A stretch of DNA of 64,000 nucleotides, taken from Erythroxylum novogranatense. Its lineage: Eukaryota; Streptophyta; Magnoliopsida; Malpighiales; Erythroxylaceae. The notes below the pieces were generated by a model. It saw only the letters and a list, made by a program, of their open reading frames with translations. It made no database searches and was not told the origin of the DNA. Position 1 is the first letter of the stretch; each line of letters opens with the position of its first letter. Location: the NCBI GenBank assembly GCA_029891385.1, contig CM057228.1, forward strand, positions 22,964,309 to 23,028,308. Reading direction: 5' to 3'. Shown piece after piece: positions 20,640 to 33,311 of the stretch. A program made the translations under genes and the position numbers.

Positions 20640-21260
20640 ACTATCTTCTCTTAGAATAAACTATTTCTTTAAAAAACAACATGTTTTAAAACAAACACCT
20701 TTCATTTCGAAACATAGTAGAACTGATATCTTATAGTTTCCTTAGAATATCCTACAAACAAACACTTGTCAGATTTAGCTTCAAGCTTATTTGACTGAAT
20801 CTGCTTCACACGAGTAGGACAATCCCAAACTTTCATATGAGAAAGATAAGGTTTCTTGTTAGTCCATATCTCATATAAAGCAACATCAACTGACTTGGAT
20901 GGGACTCTGTTTAATACATAAATAGAAGTTTTGAGTGCATACCACCAAAAGGATTATGGTAAATCCACTAAACACATCAAAGACCTCACCGTGTCTAACA
21001 AGGTTCAGTTTCCCCTCTCAGTCACACTATTGTGTTGTGACAAATAAGGTGGAGTCCACTGGGACAATATTCCATTATTCCTGAAATAATCCAAAAACTC
21101 TTGACTTATATTTTTTAACTTCATTTTTGAATTCTTTGATCCTTTCAAAGGCTTCAAACTTATATCTCATAAGATACACATACCCATATCGAGAATGATC
21201 GTCGATAAAGGTAATGAAGTATACGAAACCACCTTTGGCATGTATAGACATCAGGCTATA
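20640..21260 (-). pseudogene. Copia E integrase remnant
   Basis: A WTPPYLSQHNSVTERGN stretch at about 21005-21060 corresponds to the conserved TPPYTPQHNGVAERRN region of copia integrases, ending at a stop. Flanking similarity to copia C integrase is weak and interrupted. The N-terminal zinc-binding part appears deleted. Confidence 0.7.
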
Positions 21261-21289
21261 TACATTAGTATGTATTAGGTCTAAAAGTC

Positions 21290-22060
21290 ATCAGATGCCT
21301 TCTTCTACTTCAAGGACTTCAAATAGGCCTTACAGTTTCTCTTCCAGTGTCCATCCTTGCCACAGTGGAAGCAAGTTCCCTTCGATGCAGTCTTCTTTGC
21401 TTTCTTAACACCTTCCTTAGGCCCTGTGAACTTGTTCTTCTTTTGGCTCTTTTTCTTCATACCAAAAGAGTCCAAGAGTATCACAACCTTATCTTTTGGA
21501 CAGATGGCTCAACTACCTTGAACATGTTGTCAAGCTCAGAAATTGTGCTAGGTATATTGTTCATTAAGCACAAATTGTGAGTAACTATTAGTTAAACCTT
21601 TTAGAATTAAGTCAATAATTAATTCATCATCCAAAAAAAAACCAAGGCCAATTGCTCGATGTAGCCATTCATCTTCAATGTGTGCTGCACTAGAGATGTA
21701 CCCTTAACTATCTTAGAGTGGAAGAGCGATCGCGAAGTCTCGAACCTTTTGGACCTTTCTTGCTCATCAAAGAGCTCCCTAAGATGATAAACTATGGTAT
21801 GAGCATCCACAGCCTCGTGCTGCTTCTGCAGCTCTGATGACATGATGGCTAGCATAATACAACTAACCATCTCATTATCATCGAGATGCTTCCTATATGC
21901 CCTCCGATCATCATCAGAAGCATCAACAGTAGGGGGATTGGGAAATGATTCTTCCAAGATATAACCAAGCTTCTTGGACTTGAGAATAATTCTCAAGTTC
22001 CTAAGCCAATCAAGGAAGTATGGTCTAGTCAATTTGTTAGTTTCCATCAATGATCTTGAT
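21290..22060 (-). pseudogene. Copia E gag with zinc knuckle
   Basis: The minus-strand frame 22050 to 21619 encodes copia gag: FLDWLRNLRIILKSKKLGY near the N-terminus, then ASDDDRRAYRKHLDDNEM, LRELFDEQERSKRFETSRSL and KMNGYIEQL. About 230 bases further, a complete CCHC knuckle CFHCGKDGHWKRNC lies at about 21325-21390. The start Met at 22050 is plausible because MMETNKL precedes the gag core. The frame between gag core and knuckle is broken. Confidence 0.82.
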
Positions 22061-23862
22061 TCACACTAGTACTCATGGTGTTGACTCAAGCAATAGCAAT
22101 CGTTCGTTAAAGAGAGAAAAATTAGAATGCACTTAAATGTATGTCTATAAAGACTTTAATAACACACATTATGGCTCCCACTATTTTTCACCAATTTATA
22201 ACCTTCAATATAAATCCGAGAGAACTCGTAGAGAAATTCACCTAGTGGTTCGATATCTAATATCCTTAAGAATAACCCTAGGTTTGCCCAACAAGCCACC
22301 TTAGTAGGTATCGATCATACCAATTACATCTCCAAAGCAACTATGAAATATAGTGTTATCAATTGTTGGTGTTTGCATACTTATTGGCTATCAACTCTTG
22401 ACATGTATACATCTAATGTACACTACCCAACTTCGCCTCTGTCCACATTGATGTTGGGTTTGCCCAATAAAAAAATACTTTTATTTAAAACTGACCCATT
22501 AATTCTAAAATCCTATTTTTATGGTTTGAACATATTCGTGTAAAGCGGGTTAGGATTTGCCCAACAACCCTAACTTTAAAAGGACTTTGGTTCTTGCCAT
22601 ATTAAAGTAAGGCATTAGTTTTAATATTCTAAGTGAGGGGTTTGACTAAGGTCTAATCTAACTTAGATGGTCTTATACATGTAACTCATATATATATATA
22701 ATTACTATAACTACATAACATGATATGGACTACCCAATCAAATTGGGCCTAAGGCCATAACTATCCATCATGCAAGCCTACACATTCTCCTAACCATGCG
22801 TTCTTTATTGCCTATATGTAGATACATCATTTTGGTTATGACATCTTATAGATCCTAACATGAAAGACCCAATCTAACACTTGGATCTAAGCCCAATCTA
22901 ACACTTAGATGTACTATCTTCCTTTTACTAACTTGGCTTAAATTACTATTGTATGTTATTTCGTTTGGAATTAATATTAATCTAATTAAAATGAATGCCT
23001 AATTCTAAAAATTAATTCATAATTAATTTACTTTAAAATAATTATTTGATGTCCAAAATTAAACAACTTTAATTTTGTCACACATGCCAATTTTTCTAGT
23101 CTAACTAGAAAATCTATTGCTCTATTAAAATTAAATCAAAAATAATGTCTATAATTTTCAAAAATTTCTAGAACATCAAATCATCATTAAAAGAATCTCT
23201 AGGTCATTTCATGATGATCAAAATAATTTAGAAATTTCCCAAAAATTATCATGATCACTGAACAATCGACAAGACACCAAATACAACAAATATTACATCT
23301 AAATTTTTTTTGGAAATCAAATTTTGAGAAAAATCATTTAGACATGCATCAAACATCAAATTAACACATTTTATCACATAAAAATATTTTTAAGGTTTTG
23401 GAACCGAAATATAAACATATAAAACATCGATAAAAGCAGATCTTATAATTTTGGAAAACTGTCCAAATTTGGAAAATTGTTTGATAAAATTATTAATTAT
23501 TAATAATTATAAAAAAATAAAAAGGAATAAAAACATTCAAAATATGTTCAAATAATTTTTCAGAATCAAATTCCAAGAAAATCATGTGTAACTTTATCGT
23601 TTAGCCAATAGACATCACATGCCCAAGAGAAAGATAGATTTCATACATTTTTGTAAATTCAAAATTAAATATTTTAATCATATTAAAATATTTTCAATCA
23701 CACTATTCACTAACATATTATGGACATATTAGTGAAAGAAAATTGTTAAAATCATTTTTCTATAATTAATTTCGAACAAAATATTAGAGGACCCTAAGTT
23801 ATCACAACCTTGAAAACAGTTTTCCCATGTCATGTATGTTACATCTAACAAGGCACAAGATG
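22061..23862 (-). other. Copia E leader, noncoding
   Basis: The right part is AT-rich with no coding signal. Positions 22260-22600 carry the same phrases as the copia C leader (GGGTTTGCCCAACAAGCC-like, CACTACCCAACTTCGCCTC). The AAGTCGACTT array of copia C is absent here. Confidence 0.6.
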
Positions 23863-23875
23863 GCTCTAATATCAC
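23863..23875 (-). other. Decayed primer-binding site of copia E
   Basis: The minus strand reads GTGATATTAGAGCC, compared with TGGTATCAGAGC in intact elements: same place, a few changes. Confidence 0.6.
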
Positions 23876-26220
23876 TGTAAGGTTCCGATCATGCATCTCA
23901 TACATAATATATATCAAATATACATAGTGGAAAATAAAAAGGGACCCCAAAAACTAGATCTACTCATGCATATAGATATAGACAACAAAAACATAAAATG
24001 TAAGATATTTACATACCTTTCCAATGATCTCTTTCGTTCTTTAATCTTTTCCACATTGGATTGTCGTAAATCACAACGATCAATATAGACCATCTCTAAT
24101 GAACGTCCACATGAAGATAGAAGGATGAAACCTCCCTAGGAGATGGTTAGAATTCTTTCTTTGTTTTAACAAATACAAGAACTCTTGTGAGAGTTAGAAA
24201 GAAAAAGTGTGTTTGTAAAAAAAAAAAATTTCACTTGTGTCTTACACAAGAAGTATGAAAATGATGATTATTTTCTACCCTCTTTGGCCCGCCATAACCC
24301 CATCACTAATGGAGAGTTATGAGAAGTTAATGATCATGAATAACATGCATTAATGGAAGTTATGGGAAGTTAATGACTATGAATAGCATGAAAAGTTAAT
24401 GACCATGAATAACATACATTAATGAAAGTTTTAGAAAGTTAATAACCAGATTGGCAACCAACAACACTTGTTTCTATTCCATTTCATGCAACGTTTTCTA
24501 CCACGATCATATCGCGATACAATCCCAAAACACTCTCTCATATCTTGAATCATCATTTAAGACCATTTCACCCATCCTTCGAATCTCCTATGTGTGTGAC
24601 CCATTAGGTTCCTGGTTATGTTGGTCACTTGAATTAAAAGTTAATTCAAGTAAGTCAAGAGCGGTATCAACACATCATAATCTCCAATTAACTAGAAAGT
24701 CAATGGTTTGACTTTGTCCTTTCACCATCTATACCTACATGGTTCAGAGTATGATCAAAGTGTCAACTCCCACTAGACTGACTATATCACATCTAGTATA
24801 AGTGATATTAGATCTTGTCCTGAGGATCTCATTACTCTATATATCATTGAAGACTCTCTTCATAACACATATCTGCTCTAGCCAGAGACTCCCGAGTAAT
24901 GACCATGACAAGAAGGCTATGGGTATCATTTCCTTCTATTAGGAGTGGTGAATCCTTTATTGGATACTTAATTACCTCTGAATACCTCAAGCTGTACCCA
25001 ATCATCACCCTATGAGTAACCCCTGAAAGGCACTGATGAATGAAATCAAAGCACAGGATCAATATCTGAGATATCCTTGAGTACCTCAAGTTAAAGGATA
25101 CTTGCACCATTGTTATCATAAGACTATCATTGACACTGGAATAAAATATCCATATAATTATCTCATAGTAGGTCAATATAATGTATTTACTACCCTTAGT
25201 AAGCATCCACATGATTTTAGTTGCTCTCTTCACTCCGAAGCTCTTGAGACTAAGAAATGTTCTTGGTAAATGCAAGACTTAGGACCCCCAGAATTTGTAG
25301 AATTTGACATTTTACAATTTGCCATCTTTTTCCTTGTGTTATTACGTACCATATTTTTTCTTTTTTTCATTTTCTCTTGATACGCTTACCCTTTTTCGTT
25401 CTGATCTGAGTAAAATAGGGAATACTCTAAAATCCTAGGAACCAGGGCTTGGCCATCTTTCATTTGCGGTCGACATGCGAAGGCCGCTCTTTGGGTCCCT
25501 ACTAAAGCTGGGGTGAGAAAGCATGGGGAGCGAATGGGATTAGATACCCTGGTAGTCCTTTGGGAGCACCTGAAACTGATAGAGTTTTATCATTCTTTAG
25601 TATGTGAAGTTTTGCGTAGTTTATGGCAAGACTGACACAAATCTGATGCAGATCTAGGTACTCTTTCTTCCTTAGATGTGGAATGAGAGACGATTTGTTT
25701 TTTGCTCAATTCATAACTAGAAAGTTTCTTTGGCCCTTTGTTAATCGGGGATAAAATTTCAGAAATTAGAAATGTCAAAATAGGAATGATAAGTAGCAAA
25801 GCTGGCTGACTACGTTCGAGCAGAGAGGTGGTGGATGAACTTGCCACAGAGTTCAAGTTTAGGAGCAAACAAAACAACAACTCATGTCTACAACTTATGA
25901 GATCTACTGCTTGATCCAATCAAGGAGTATAACATATGCTAATCTATCTGGATTAAGGATATCCCATCTCATTAATATTATAATTAGGGAAAGTTTAGAT
26001 ACTAACATAATTACACATGATAGGAATCTCATTATCGTGATCTCATTTTGATTTCCTCCATGCCTTGTTTTATATTAAGGACTTCATTAAATCAATTTAA
26101 GATCAATATCAAATCTACAAATGTATGAACATTGAAATAATGAAAAATTCCTTTATTAATCATAAAATGATTTGTATAATAAGTACTAAAGGTGATTGCC
26201 TTTAGAGCACTTCTCTAACA
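23876..26220 (-). repeat. Right (5') LTR of copia E
   Basis: It starts TGTAAGGTTCCGATC on the plus strand and ends TCTCTAACA. Much of it aligns with the LTR of copia C, for example the CATCACCCTATGAGTAACC and CTTGATCCAATCAAGGA stretches. It is longer than expected because about 0.67 kb of foreign sequence (25215-25889) interrupts the alignment. Confidence 0.82.
25215..25889. other. Organelle-derived mosaic inside the copia E LTR
   Basis: Similarity to the copia C LTR stops after AGTAAGCATCCACATG (25214) and resumes at GAGATCTACTGCTTGATCC (about 25890). In between, 25514-25558 contains the universal small-subunit rRNA signature GGATTAGATACCCTGGTAGT with its GGGGAGCGAATG lead-in. At about 25706-25800 the minus strand encodes LLLIIPILTFLISEILSPIN followed by KGPKKLSSYE, which I recognise as the N-terminal part of plastid NdhC. 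The other 500 bases are unrecognised. Both pieces are short, so this looks like a patchwork of organelle fragments joined during break repair, not a functional gene. Confidence 0.65.
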
Positions 26221-26583
26221 TGAGTCTGAATGTTCTCTATTTTTAACTTTGTGATGCTTCTGATCTGATGTGTGAAGCTGATTTGGAAGGTTCTCTTCTA
26301 CCACCTTATTAATCATTTGGTGCCATAAAGTTATATTATCATATATGTCTGAATTACAAGAAGTAATAGCCTACAACATATAGCAATTATCCGTCAATCT
26401 TTTGCTGCTTACTAAACGATCTCTTTGTTTGTCAACACCTTGCATCCATCAATAGTGAACTTAACTAATAGCCCATCATCACAAAGCTGGTTAATTCTCA
26501 CCAATTTGGCTTTAAATCATCTACATGAAGCACATTTTTTAAGTGAGGTAGTACATCCATATAAAGAGTTCCTATACCAATCA
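26221..26583 (-). pseudogene. Copia F polyprotein fragment (after protease)
   Basis: In broken minus-strand frames the sequence reads IGTLYMDVLPHLKNVLHVDD and LVKFTIDGCKVL, the copia segment between protease and integrase. It continues the frame interrupted at 29866 by LTR H and is cut on the left by the copia E LTR. Confidence 0.72.
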
Positions 26584-27133
26584 TGTTGGAACCCCACCCC
26601 GGTGAGTCGCGTGCCCGACGTCCTACGTGACATCTGGACGTGCATCTCACGAGGGAGGGATTCCTCACCACTAAGAAACCTCAAATTGAACTTAATGTTA
26701 ATGTCATCCAAACAAATCTTGGTAATTTTACCCTAATTTTTCCTCCAATAAAAATTAATCTGCTTAGGGCCCACAATTAAATCCGATTCCTAAGCTAAAA
26801 TGAAATTCCATATCTCTAGGTTACATAGAATTAGAAATCGCCTCAATCGGATCTCTATAGATCACAAAATCGCCCAAAAATGGATTTATATCCAATTCCG
26901 TCACATAATTGAATCGCTTTAATCTTATCCGTAATTTCCAACTAAAACCCGACACTCTCATTTTACTAAAAAGGGGTATAAATTTTTTTTAGAAATCTAA
27001 TGCTTCGAAAATCGTAAAAATTGGAGGTCAAACGGAGGAAAGGCAAAGAAAATAAGAAAATTGGCTTTATTTATCATATTTTAAAAAAATCAAAAATTAA
27101 TATTTTCAAAAAATAAATAAAATACAAACAGTG

Positions 27134-27182
27134 TTGTCGCACTCGGCAGAGTGCGAGCCTCGCACTCTGCTAAGTGCGGGGA
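27134..27182. repeat. GC-rich inverted repeat in LTR H
   Basis: CGCACTCGGCAGAGTGCGAG is followed by CTCGCACTCTGCTAAGTGCG, forming long complementary arms. It may be the counterpart of the GC-rich islands in LTRs A and B. Confidence 0.65.
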
Positions 27183-28629
27183 ACATTTCTATTTTTTTTA
27201 TACTGAAAAACTTTGATTTTGAACATATCTAACTTTTCACCCCGAAATCAAAATTTTGTAAACTTAGTGCCAATAGAAAGATGAAAGGAAGCTCTACAAC
27301 TTCCTAGAAGGGTTTAAAAACTAATTTAGCCATTAAGAATGTGATAAATTGCTTCAAAGTTGTTGCTATTAAAAATGTCAATTTCCCTACACAATACTAA
27401 GAATTTGAGAATTCATATCTTTTAGCACACAAATCTAAAAATGACAAATTTTACCTCATTGGAAAGATAAGAAGATGACCTACAAGTTTCATGTAGGAAG
27501 TAAAAATCAATTCAACCATTTAAAGGGGTAAAAACACCCTCAAAGTTTCAGCCTATAAAAAGATCAATGAAACGGTAAATTTACCTAAATGAACAGTAAC
27601 TGTCAACTTCCAAACCTCATAACTTTTTATTCCTAACTCCAATAATTGCAAATCATACCTCATTTTAAATATGGAAAGATCACCTACATTTTCCATGAAA
27701 AAAACAAAAACCAAATCAGCCTCTAAGAGGGTGAAAAAGCCTTCTAAAGGTGCTGCACAATTTCAGCCCTCATCAACAGTAGCTGAAACCTTTCAGCTCT
27801 CATAACTTTTTCATCTTAATCTCAAATGTGACAAACTTTATGTCATTGGAAAGATCTAAACGTGTTATACAACCTTCAAGAAAACATCTCACTTAAATTC
27901 AAGCTCTAATAAGATCAAAACATCAGTTGAAGGTTCTGCCCATTTTTAAGAAAATTGGGCAGCACCTCCCTAAAAGTGTAACTAGCCAAATCTTCTATCC
28001 AACTCAACAACCTGCATAAAAACTCATTCTTCCAACTTCCATAAAACAACTCAAATCAAATATATATCCCAAAACAATTCCAAAGGCAATATACGCACTC
28101 CTAAACATCTATTCCTTTCCAAACTATAAAGAAATACAAACTCACCTTTACTTTTATGAATTTCAACCATACATCCATACATTCTTAGAAAACATATATA
28201 AGATACATTTAAACTTCAAAACCCTTATATTTACATGAAAACACGTCAATACAAAGCTTCAAAGGGCATTTAGCCCGATTACATCCAAAATAGCGAAAAT
28301 GAAAATACAAAGAACAAGCTAATGCTTTGATTTCTCAAAACATGACTTCAAAAGCAAAATGCATCGGAGTTGCCTCAATCCCGATGCGAAGATTCGGTTT
28401 CTCGCTCGACACCTGTGGAGGAGAAATGGGGGTGAGCTCGACGGCTCCGTGGGTAATAACTTAATAAACGAGAATATAAGCCAAAAACCGTTATTCATTC
28501 TTTCATGTTCAAAGCAACATCACATTTATAAAGACAAATTCACTTTACAAATCTTTCCACAGAATTTATCACTTCGAACAATTTATAAACTTAACATATC
28601 ACAAAAGTAACCTAGCAAATCACAAATTC

Positions 28630-28815
28630 ACAAACAAAGTGGTTCGGGTGGATCCGAAACGGAACGTACTACACATTTCCGCGAAGCGGTTATGTGTAGC
28701 CGTGACTGATGGAAATCCTTCAAAGGAATTTCCAGTGTCACTTGCGGGCAGGCGGGAGAAGCCTATGATTAGACAGGTGCACCTGACTCGGACGGGATCA
28801 CCCCAAACCCAAGGA
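28630..28815. other. Hairpin cluster in LTR H
   Basis: TACACAT (28670-28676) pairs with ATGTGTA (28692-28698) around CCGC-GAA-GCGG. Next, GTGACT.. GGAAATCCTT pairs with AAGGAATTTCC..AGTGTCAC. These are extended perfect or near-perfect stems, in the same kind of position as the stem-loop arrays of LTRs A and 53468. Confidence 0.55.
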
Positions 28816-29307
28816 AAGCACATAATTCACATAATTTGAAATTATTAGCCGTAACTGGCTATTACAAATTCACTTTCGCATAAATAGGCCAAACTGGCAA
28901 ATCTTTTCCGAAATCACACTTTCACGTCTTTTTCACACAACAAAACATTATACAAATAATTTCTAACATAATTTACAATCAAAGAACATCCCATACAAAT
29001 GAGAAACATAACAAAGAGCAATTTATACAAAAATTTAAAGTCATTGGAAAGCATTATTTTACATTTATTATAAAACTTAAATAAGCCTATTATCTCAAGT
29101 ATTAAGAAATCACCCACCTTAAATTCCTTTAGCTTGTATGGCAGTCAAATGGCCTTGGCTCTTCCTCCAATTGCCTTAATTCACCTATATGAAACCCACG
29201 AAATTCTCTTTTTGCTTCCAAGGAAAGATTAAACTCTTCCTCTTCCTCTTTCTTCTTAAAAATCACTCTAGTTCCCTTTTCTAAAGCAAAATAAGACAAA
29301 GCTCTTA

Positions 29308-29312
29308 CTTTT

Positions 29313-29341
<29 letters not shown>
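29308..29341. repeat. CTT microsatellite
   Basis: About eleven tandem CTT units near the right end of LTR H. Confidence 0.9.
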
Positions 29342-29343
<2 letters not shown>

Positions 29344-29865
29344 TCTCCACCGAAAGTCTCCTCTTTCTCTTTTCTATGTAAGTTTCGTGTATTTCTATAA
29401 TAACCTAAGATAACTTTGCTACTAACACTTTAAAAAGCCTAAGCTCCCATCCAAAAACTACGTAGTTTCATTTAGTTCTTCCTTTCATTGCCATTTTCGT
29501 TTCCTTCTTCATGTTTTAAGGCTAAATTATCAAGCATTTCCTTCCTAAACTTAAAAATTCCATGGGCTTCCTCTTGATCCACGACAATCACCATTTAATT
29601 CCTTCCTTTCTTCATTTAATGTCATGTAAAATGGGCTAAAAGCCCATTTCCCAAGCCTTAAGCCTGAAACATATACAAATTCCCTACATCATCTTATTCT
29701 TTTTAATTTCTAAGAACTTTATCAAATTCTAATTTTATCTAAGTCCTTTCAATTTATAATCATTAACTAAACACTAAAATCCCCAAATAATTCTAACTAA
29801 AAGGAATTTATCAATCTAAACCTCAAAATAAAGAAAACAAGCTTAAAGCGAATCGGGGCCCAACA

Positions 29866-31809
29866 AATCACTTTTTGTTTCTTCCCATCATCAAAAGTGA
29901 TATGATCATCCATACAACTTTGGTAATTCATCAAGTAGCCTCTTTCACCTGTCATATGTCGTGAACACCCACTATCAAAATACCATCCATTGTGAGAAGC
30001 GACATGCATGGATTTAAGAACCACAAATGCTTGTAGTTGATTCTTTCTAGCCAAAGTCTGCTTTGGTAGCATTGACTATTGCTGAAACTTTTTAAAAAAG
30101 TGTCTAGATTTTCTATTTTGAGCATTCCAAAATAGCATTTGTAGCAACTTGTAGCAATTTGGCCTTATATGACTGTTTATACCACAAAAGTGACATGTAG
30201 GCATAAACTCTTGGTTTCTTTTTAAAGTTTCTCCTTTAACAAATTTAACTTCACCATTTTGCTGATTATTCATTTGAGAACATTCACCTTTATAACCAAC
30301 ACCTTGAAAATTTCCTTTGTTTTTACCAATTTCCAACAATTTGTCTAGCTTTTTAGTACCGCCATTCAACATTCTTATCCCTTTTGTTGTATTAACTAGC
30401 TTTAGATTTGTTTTTTCAAGTTCATCTAGTGTTGACATAATTTCATCTCTAGATTTTGAATCACATCAATAATGGTTGAATTCTCCCTCTTTAACTTCTC
30501 ATTTTGCTTGCACGTTTTCACTCATATGCCATACATTAATTTATAGACCTTGTAGATGTCTTCCTTTTTGAATTCTGAGTAGCTGTCATCTCTGTGACAA
30601 TCTGAATTAGAACCTAGAATTGAAACATCTGTATTTTTGTTACCAATTTCTTCACTGGTTGCTACTAAGCAAGCAACTAGACTTTTGTTGTTTAAAGCAA
30701 CCAACGTAGCATGATTAATCATAATTTCTTCTTCATTGTCGTACTCAGTTTCATATTCGTTTTCACTCTAAGTGCTTGTGTAAGACTTCCCTTTTCTCCT
30801 TTTCTTCTTCACTGTCGTACACATGTTCGAAATTTTTTCATTCATGACATTATATCTTCTTTGCCTTCCTTTCAACTTTTTGAATTTTTACGTGCTGTTT
30901 GAAATTATTTTTTGATGAACTCCCAACATTCTGTCTGAACTCTAATCTACTTTATTCAACCACTTATTGAAATTTCTTGTTAGTACCATTAGATCTTCAT
31001 CTTTATCTTCTTCTTCATCGGAATCGTCTCTTGAATCATGCACAGGTTTAGCAACTTCGGCTTAAAGTGCCAATCCTTTATTCTTCTCACGCTTGTCTGT
31101 CAACAAGTTCATCTTAGTGTTTATGAGAAATCCAATTACCTTATCCAAAGATAACTCGTTAATATCATGAGCTTCTTCAATAGCTGCAATCTACAATATG
31201 AATCTAGGAGGCAACGATCTCAAAGTTTTCTTGACAAGTTTCATATTTGAGTACTTCTTACCAAGTTGATGTACTTGATTGACGATATCACATAGTCGAT
31301 CATGAAAGTCTCCAATAGTTTCACTTTCCTCTATCTTAAGCTCTTTAAATCTAGTAGCCAACATTTAAAGTTTTGATGTTATCACCAATTATGATCCTTT
31401 ATGTATGGTTTGTAATATATCCTAAGTTTTTTTTGCTAATTCACACTCTAATATCATGCTAAAGTGTCCTTCATCTAGAGTACTAACAATTGCATGTATT
31501 GATAGAGTTACCAAACGTTCCCTCTTCTTTAGCCTTTATCCATTCAGATGGATTGTATGTATAACTTCATCATTTTCATCAATTGTCATAGAATGTGTCC
31601 AGTAATTCAACACAGAAGTCCATGCTTTAGTTCCTTGTGCTTGAATAAACAATTTCATTATCAATTTCCAAGCAGGATAGTTAAAACTATCTAGTAGCAG
31701 TGGCCTTGTAATCGACACTCCTTATCTAATAGCCATATGTGCGAAGCGCTGGTCTATACCAACTTGACATACCAAACTTTGATGAGGTGAACTTCACTCT
31801 GATACCAAT
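29866..31809 (-). pseudogene. Copia F gag and protease, decayed
   Basis: Minus strand, from right to left: gag N-terminus RPLLLDSFNYPAWKLIMKLF (31536-31718), typical of copia gag; degenerate gag core about 30950-31500; CCHC zinc knuckle CHFCGINSHIRPNC at about 30150-30201 within the frame 30076-30438; then protease start WYFDSGCSRHMTGE at about 29960-30010 (DSG catalytic motif present) and ITFDDGKKQKVI ending at the LTR H insertion. Stops and shifts are many. A primer-binding site TGGTATCAGAGTG precedes gag next to the LTR at 31809. Confidence 0.83.
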
Positions 31810-33084
31810 TGAAAAATCCAAAAGTAGTAGTTCCTTAATATATGTTTTGCTATAGTTACTTCAAACTGAATCTGTTGTTTTCTTATTAGAAAACAACCAA
31901 ATCAACAAATGCGAATTTTTCAGATTATAATTAAAAGTAGAAAAACTAAATATGCTACCAATAAATCGACACATGAAATTTGTTAACATAGTTCGACACA
32001 CACGTTCTACATTTGTGGGGCCTTTACCTAGATTAATCAACTTTCACTGAAGTACAATTGTATTACACAAGGTTTTACTAAGTTGACACCACTCAGCTCT
32101 TGACGTTACCCACTTGTACTAATAGTCTTACACAAGGCTTACTAAGTTGACATCACTCACCCCTTGACGCTGTTCACTCGTGATCATACCTTGTGAAAAT
32201 ATTTCGTACCTAATAGCACGACCACCTCATGTTAACCTCAACAGAGGATTTTTGGAACAACAAATGATAATAAAGATGAAAATCATATCTTAAGTGATTA
32301 AATCAATAATAACATGAACAAAGAAACACTTGAGTCAAAAGACACTGCTCTATATTTGCAGTCTCGTTAAGTCGAAATCATGGAAAGTTGTCCAATAAAA
32401 TCTACTATGAATCTTTGGACCTGATTAATGAAGAAACCCACACACAACAGTACACAAATCATCAATCGGACATATGTTTCATCACCGAAATATACGAAAA
32501 ACACAATTGATGGATTACTATATATGTTGTAATCAATCAAAAAAATCACCGCAAAAACCAACAGCCCCAAATCATAATAAGAATATTGTAGTTAATTACG
32601 GAAGCGCATGAAAAATGTAGCTGCTCAAATCAATAGATGAACGTGTAATTAATCATTAAAGCACATAAAATGCAGCTGCAAATATTCGTAGATGAACAAC
32701 TTCTTTGTCACGCATAAAATCGAGAGATGAAACATGTAATGCAACTGTCATAAAATCAATCAAATCTTCAATAATTCATCCATATCTTCAATAAATTTGT
32801 TGCATGTATATCTTTAACTAAGCATGTCTATCTCCAATAAATCTCATCTTTTTTAGGATTAAATTTCAAGTAGGATGTATCTCCAATAAATCCTATCTTC
32901 TTTAGGATTCAATTTCAAGTGTAATTCCTTCCTTCACACTATCTTATCTTCAAGAGAATACTACATTATCCAAATAGTGGAATCCTATACTAAGTGAATT
33001 TCTTATCACTAATGATGTAACAAATATATCAAACTATAAATAATGCCAAAATAATTAATTAGATATCTTAACAAATATCTTAAC
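31810..33084 (-). repeat. 5' LTR of copia F
   Basis: 1275 bases between the primer-binding site and a TGTTAAGATATTTGTTAAG start (minus strand). The plus strand begins TGAAAAATCC, so this end reads TTTTTCA in sense. An internal duplicated phrase is TCTTGACG..TTGACACCACTCA (about 32080-32170). The partner LTR lies left of element E, outside the window. Confidence 0.75.
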
Positions 33085-33300
33085 ATTTATGCGTATTGTT
33101 GATTTTTGAGTTACGTTAATACGGATTGTAGATGTTTGAGTTATGTTTATGTGTATAGTTGATGTTTGAGTTATGTTTATGCGGAGTGATGATGTTTGAC
33201 TTATGTTTATGCGTACTATTGATGTTGTTCTTATACTAATGCAGATTATATATGTTTGAGTTAGGTTGTTGCAGATTGTTGATATTGGAGTTATAGATAT
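33085..33300. repeat. Degenerate tandem repeat beside the CACTA gene
   Basis: About six imperfect units of roughly 37 bp built on GTTGATGTTTGAGTTATGTTTATGCG. It lies immediately right of the copia F LTR and just before the transposase-like exons, probably part of the CACTA element 5' region. Confidence 0.7.
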
Positions 33301-33311
33301 CCAATATAATG

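Larger units (their letters stand above)
18868..23875 (-). mobile_element. Internal region of copia E
   Basis: It begins (minus-strand end) with a polypurine-like GGTGCAAGTAGGAGTT at 18868-18883 and ends at a decayed primer-binding site. RNase H/RT, integrase, zinc knuckle and gag are present in copia order but broken by many stops. It is a diverged sister of copia C, with the same domain motifs and related LTR, and is clearly older. Confidence 0.88.
26584..29865. mobile_element. LTR H: solo LTR inserted in copia F
   Basis: 3282 bases starting TGTTGGAACCCCACCCC and ending GGGGCCCAACA, flanked by perfect AATCA duplications (26579-26583 and 29866-29870). Copia F coding sequence is continuous across the two borders. 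It contains a GC-rich inverted repeat at 27134-27182, a hairpin cluster at 28630-28815 and a CTT microsatellite at 29308-29341. A donor-like GGGGGTGAGC near 28433 before the hairpin cluster suggests plus orientation by analogy with LTR A, but this is weak. No gag-pol is attached. Confidence 0.85.

Noticed and set aside
25514..25558. Small-subunit rRNA signature as a possible rRNA gene
   Set aside because: Only about 45 bases match the conserved region and the flanks do not continue the rRNA. It is a fragment, not a gene.
25590..25919. Open frame of 109 codons as a functional NdhC-like protein
   Set aside because: Only about 30 codons look like NdhC; the rest is unrelated, and the catalytic and membrane parts downstream are missing.
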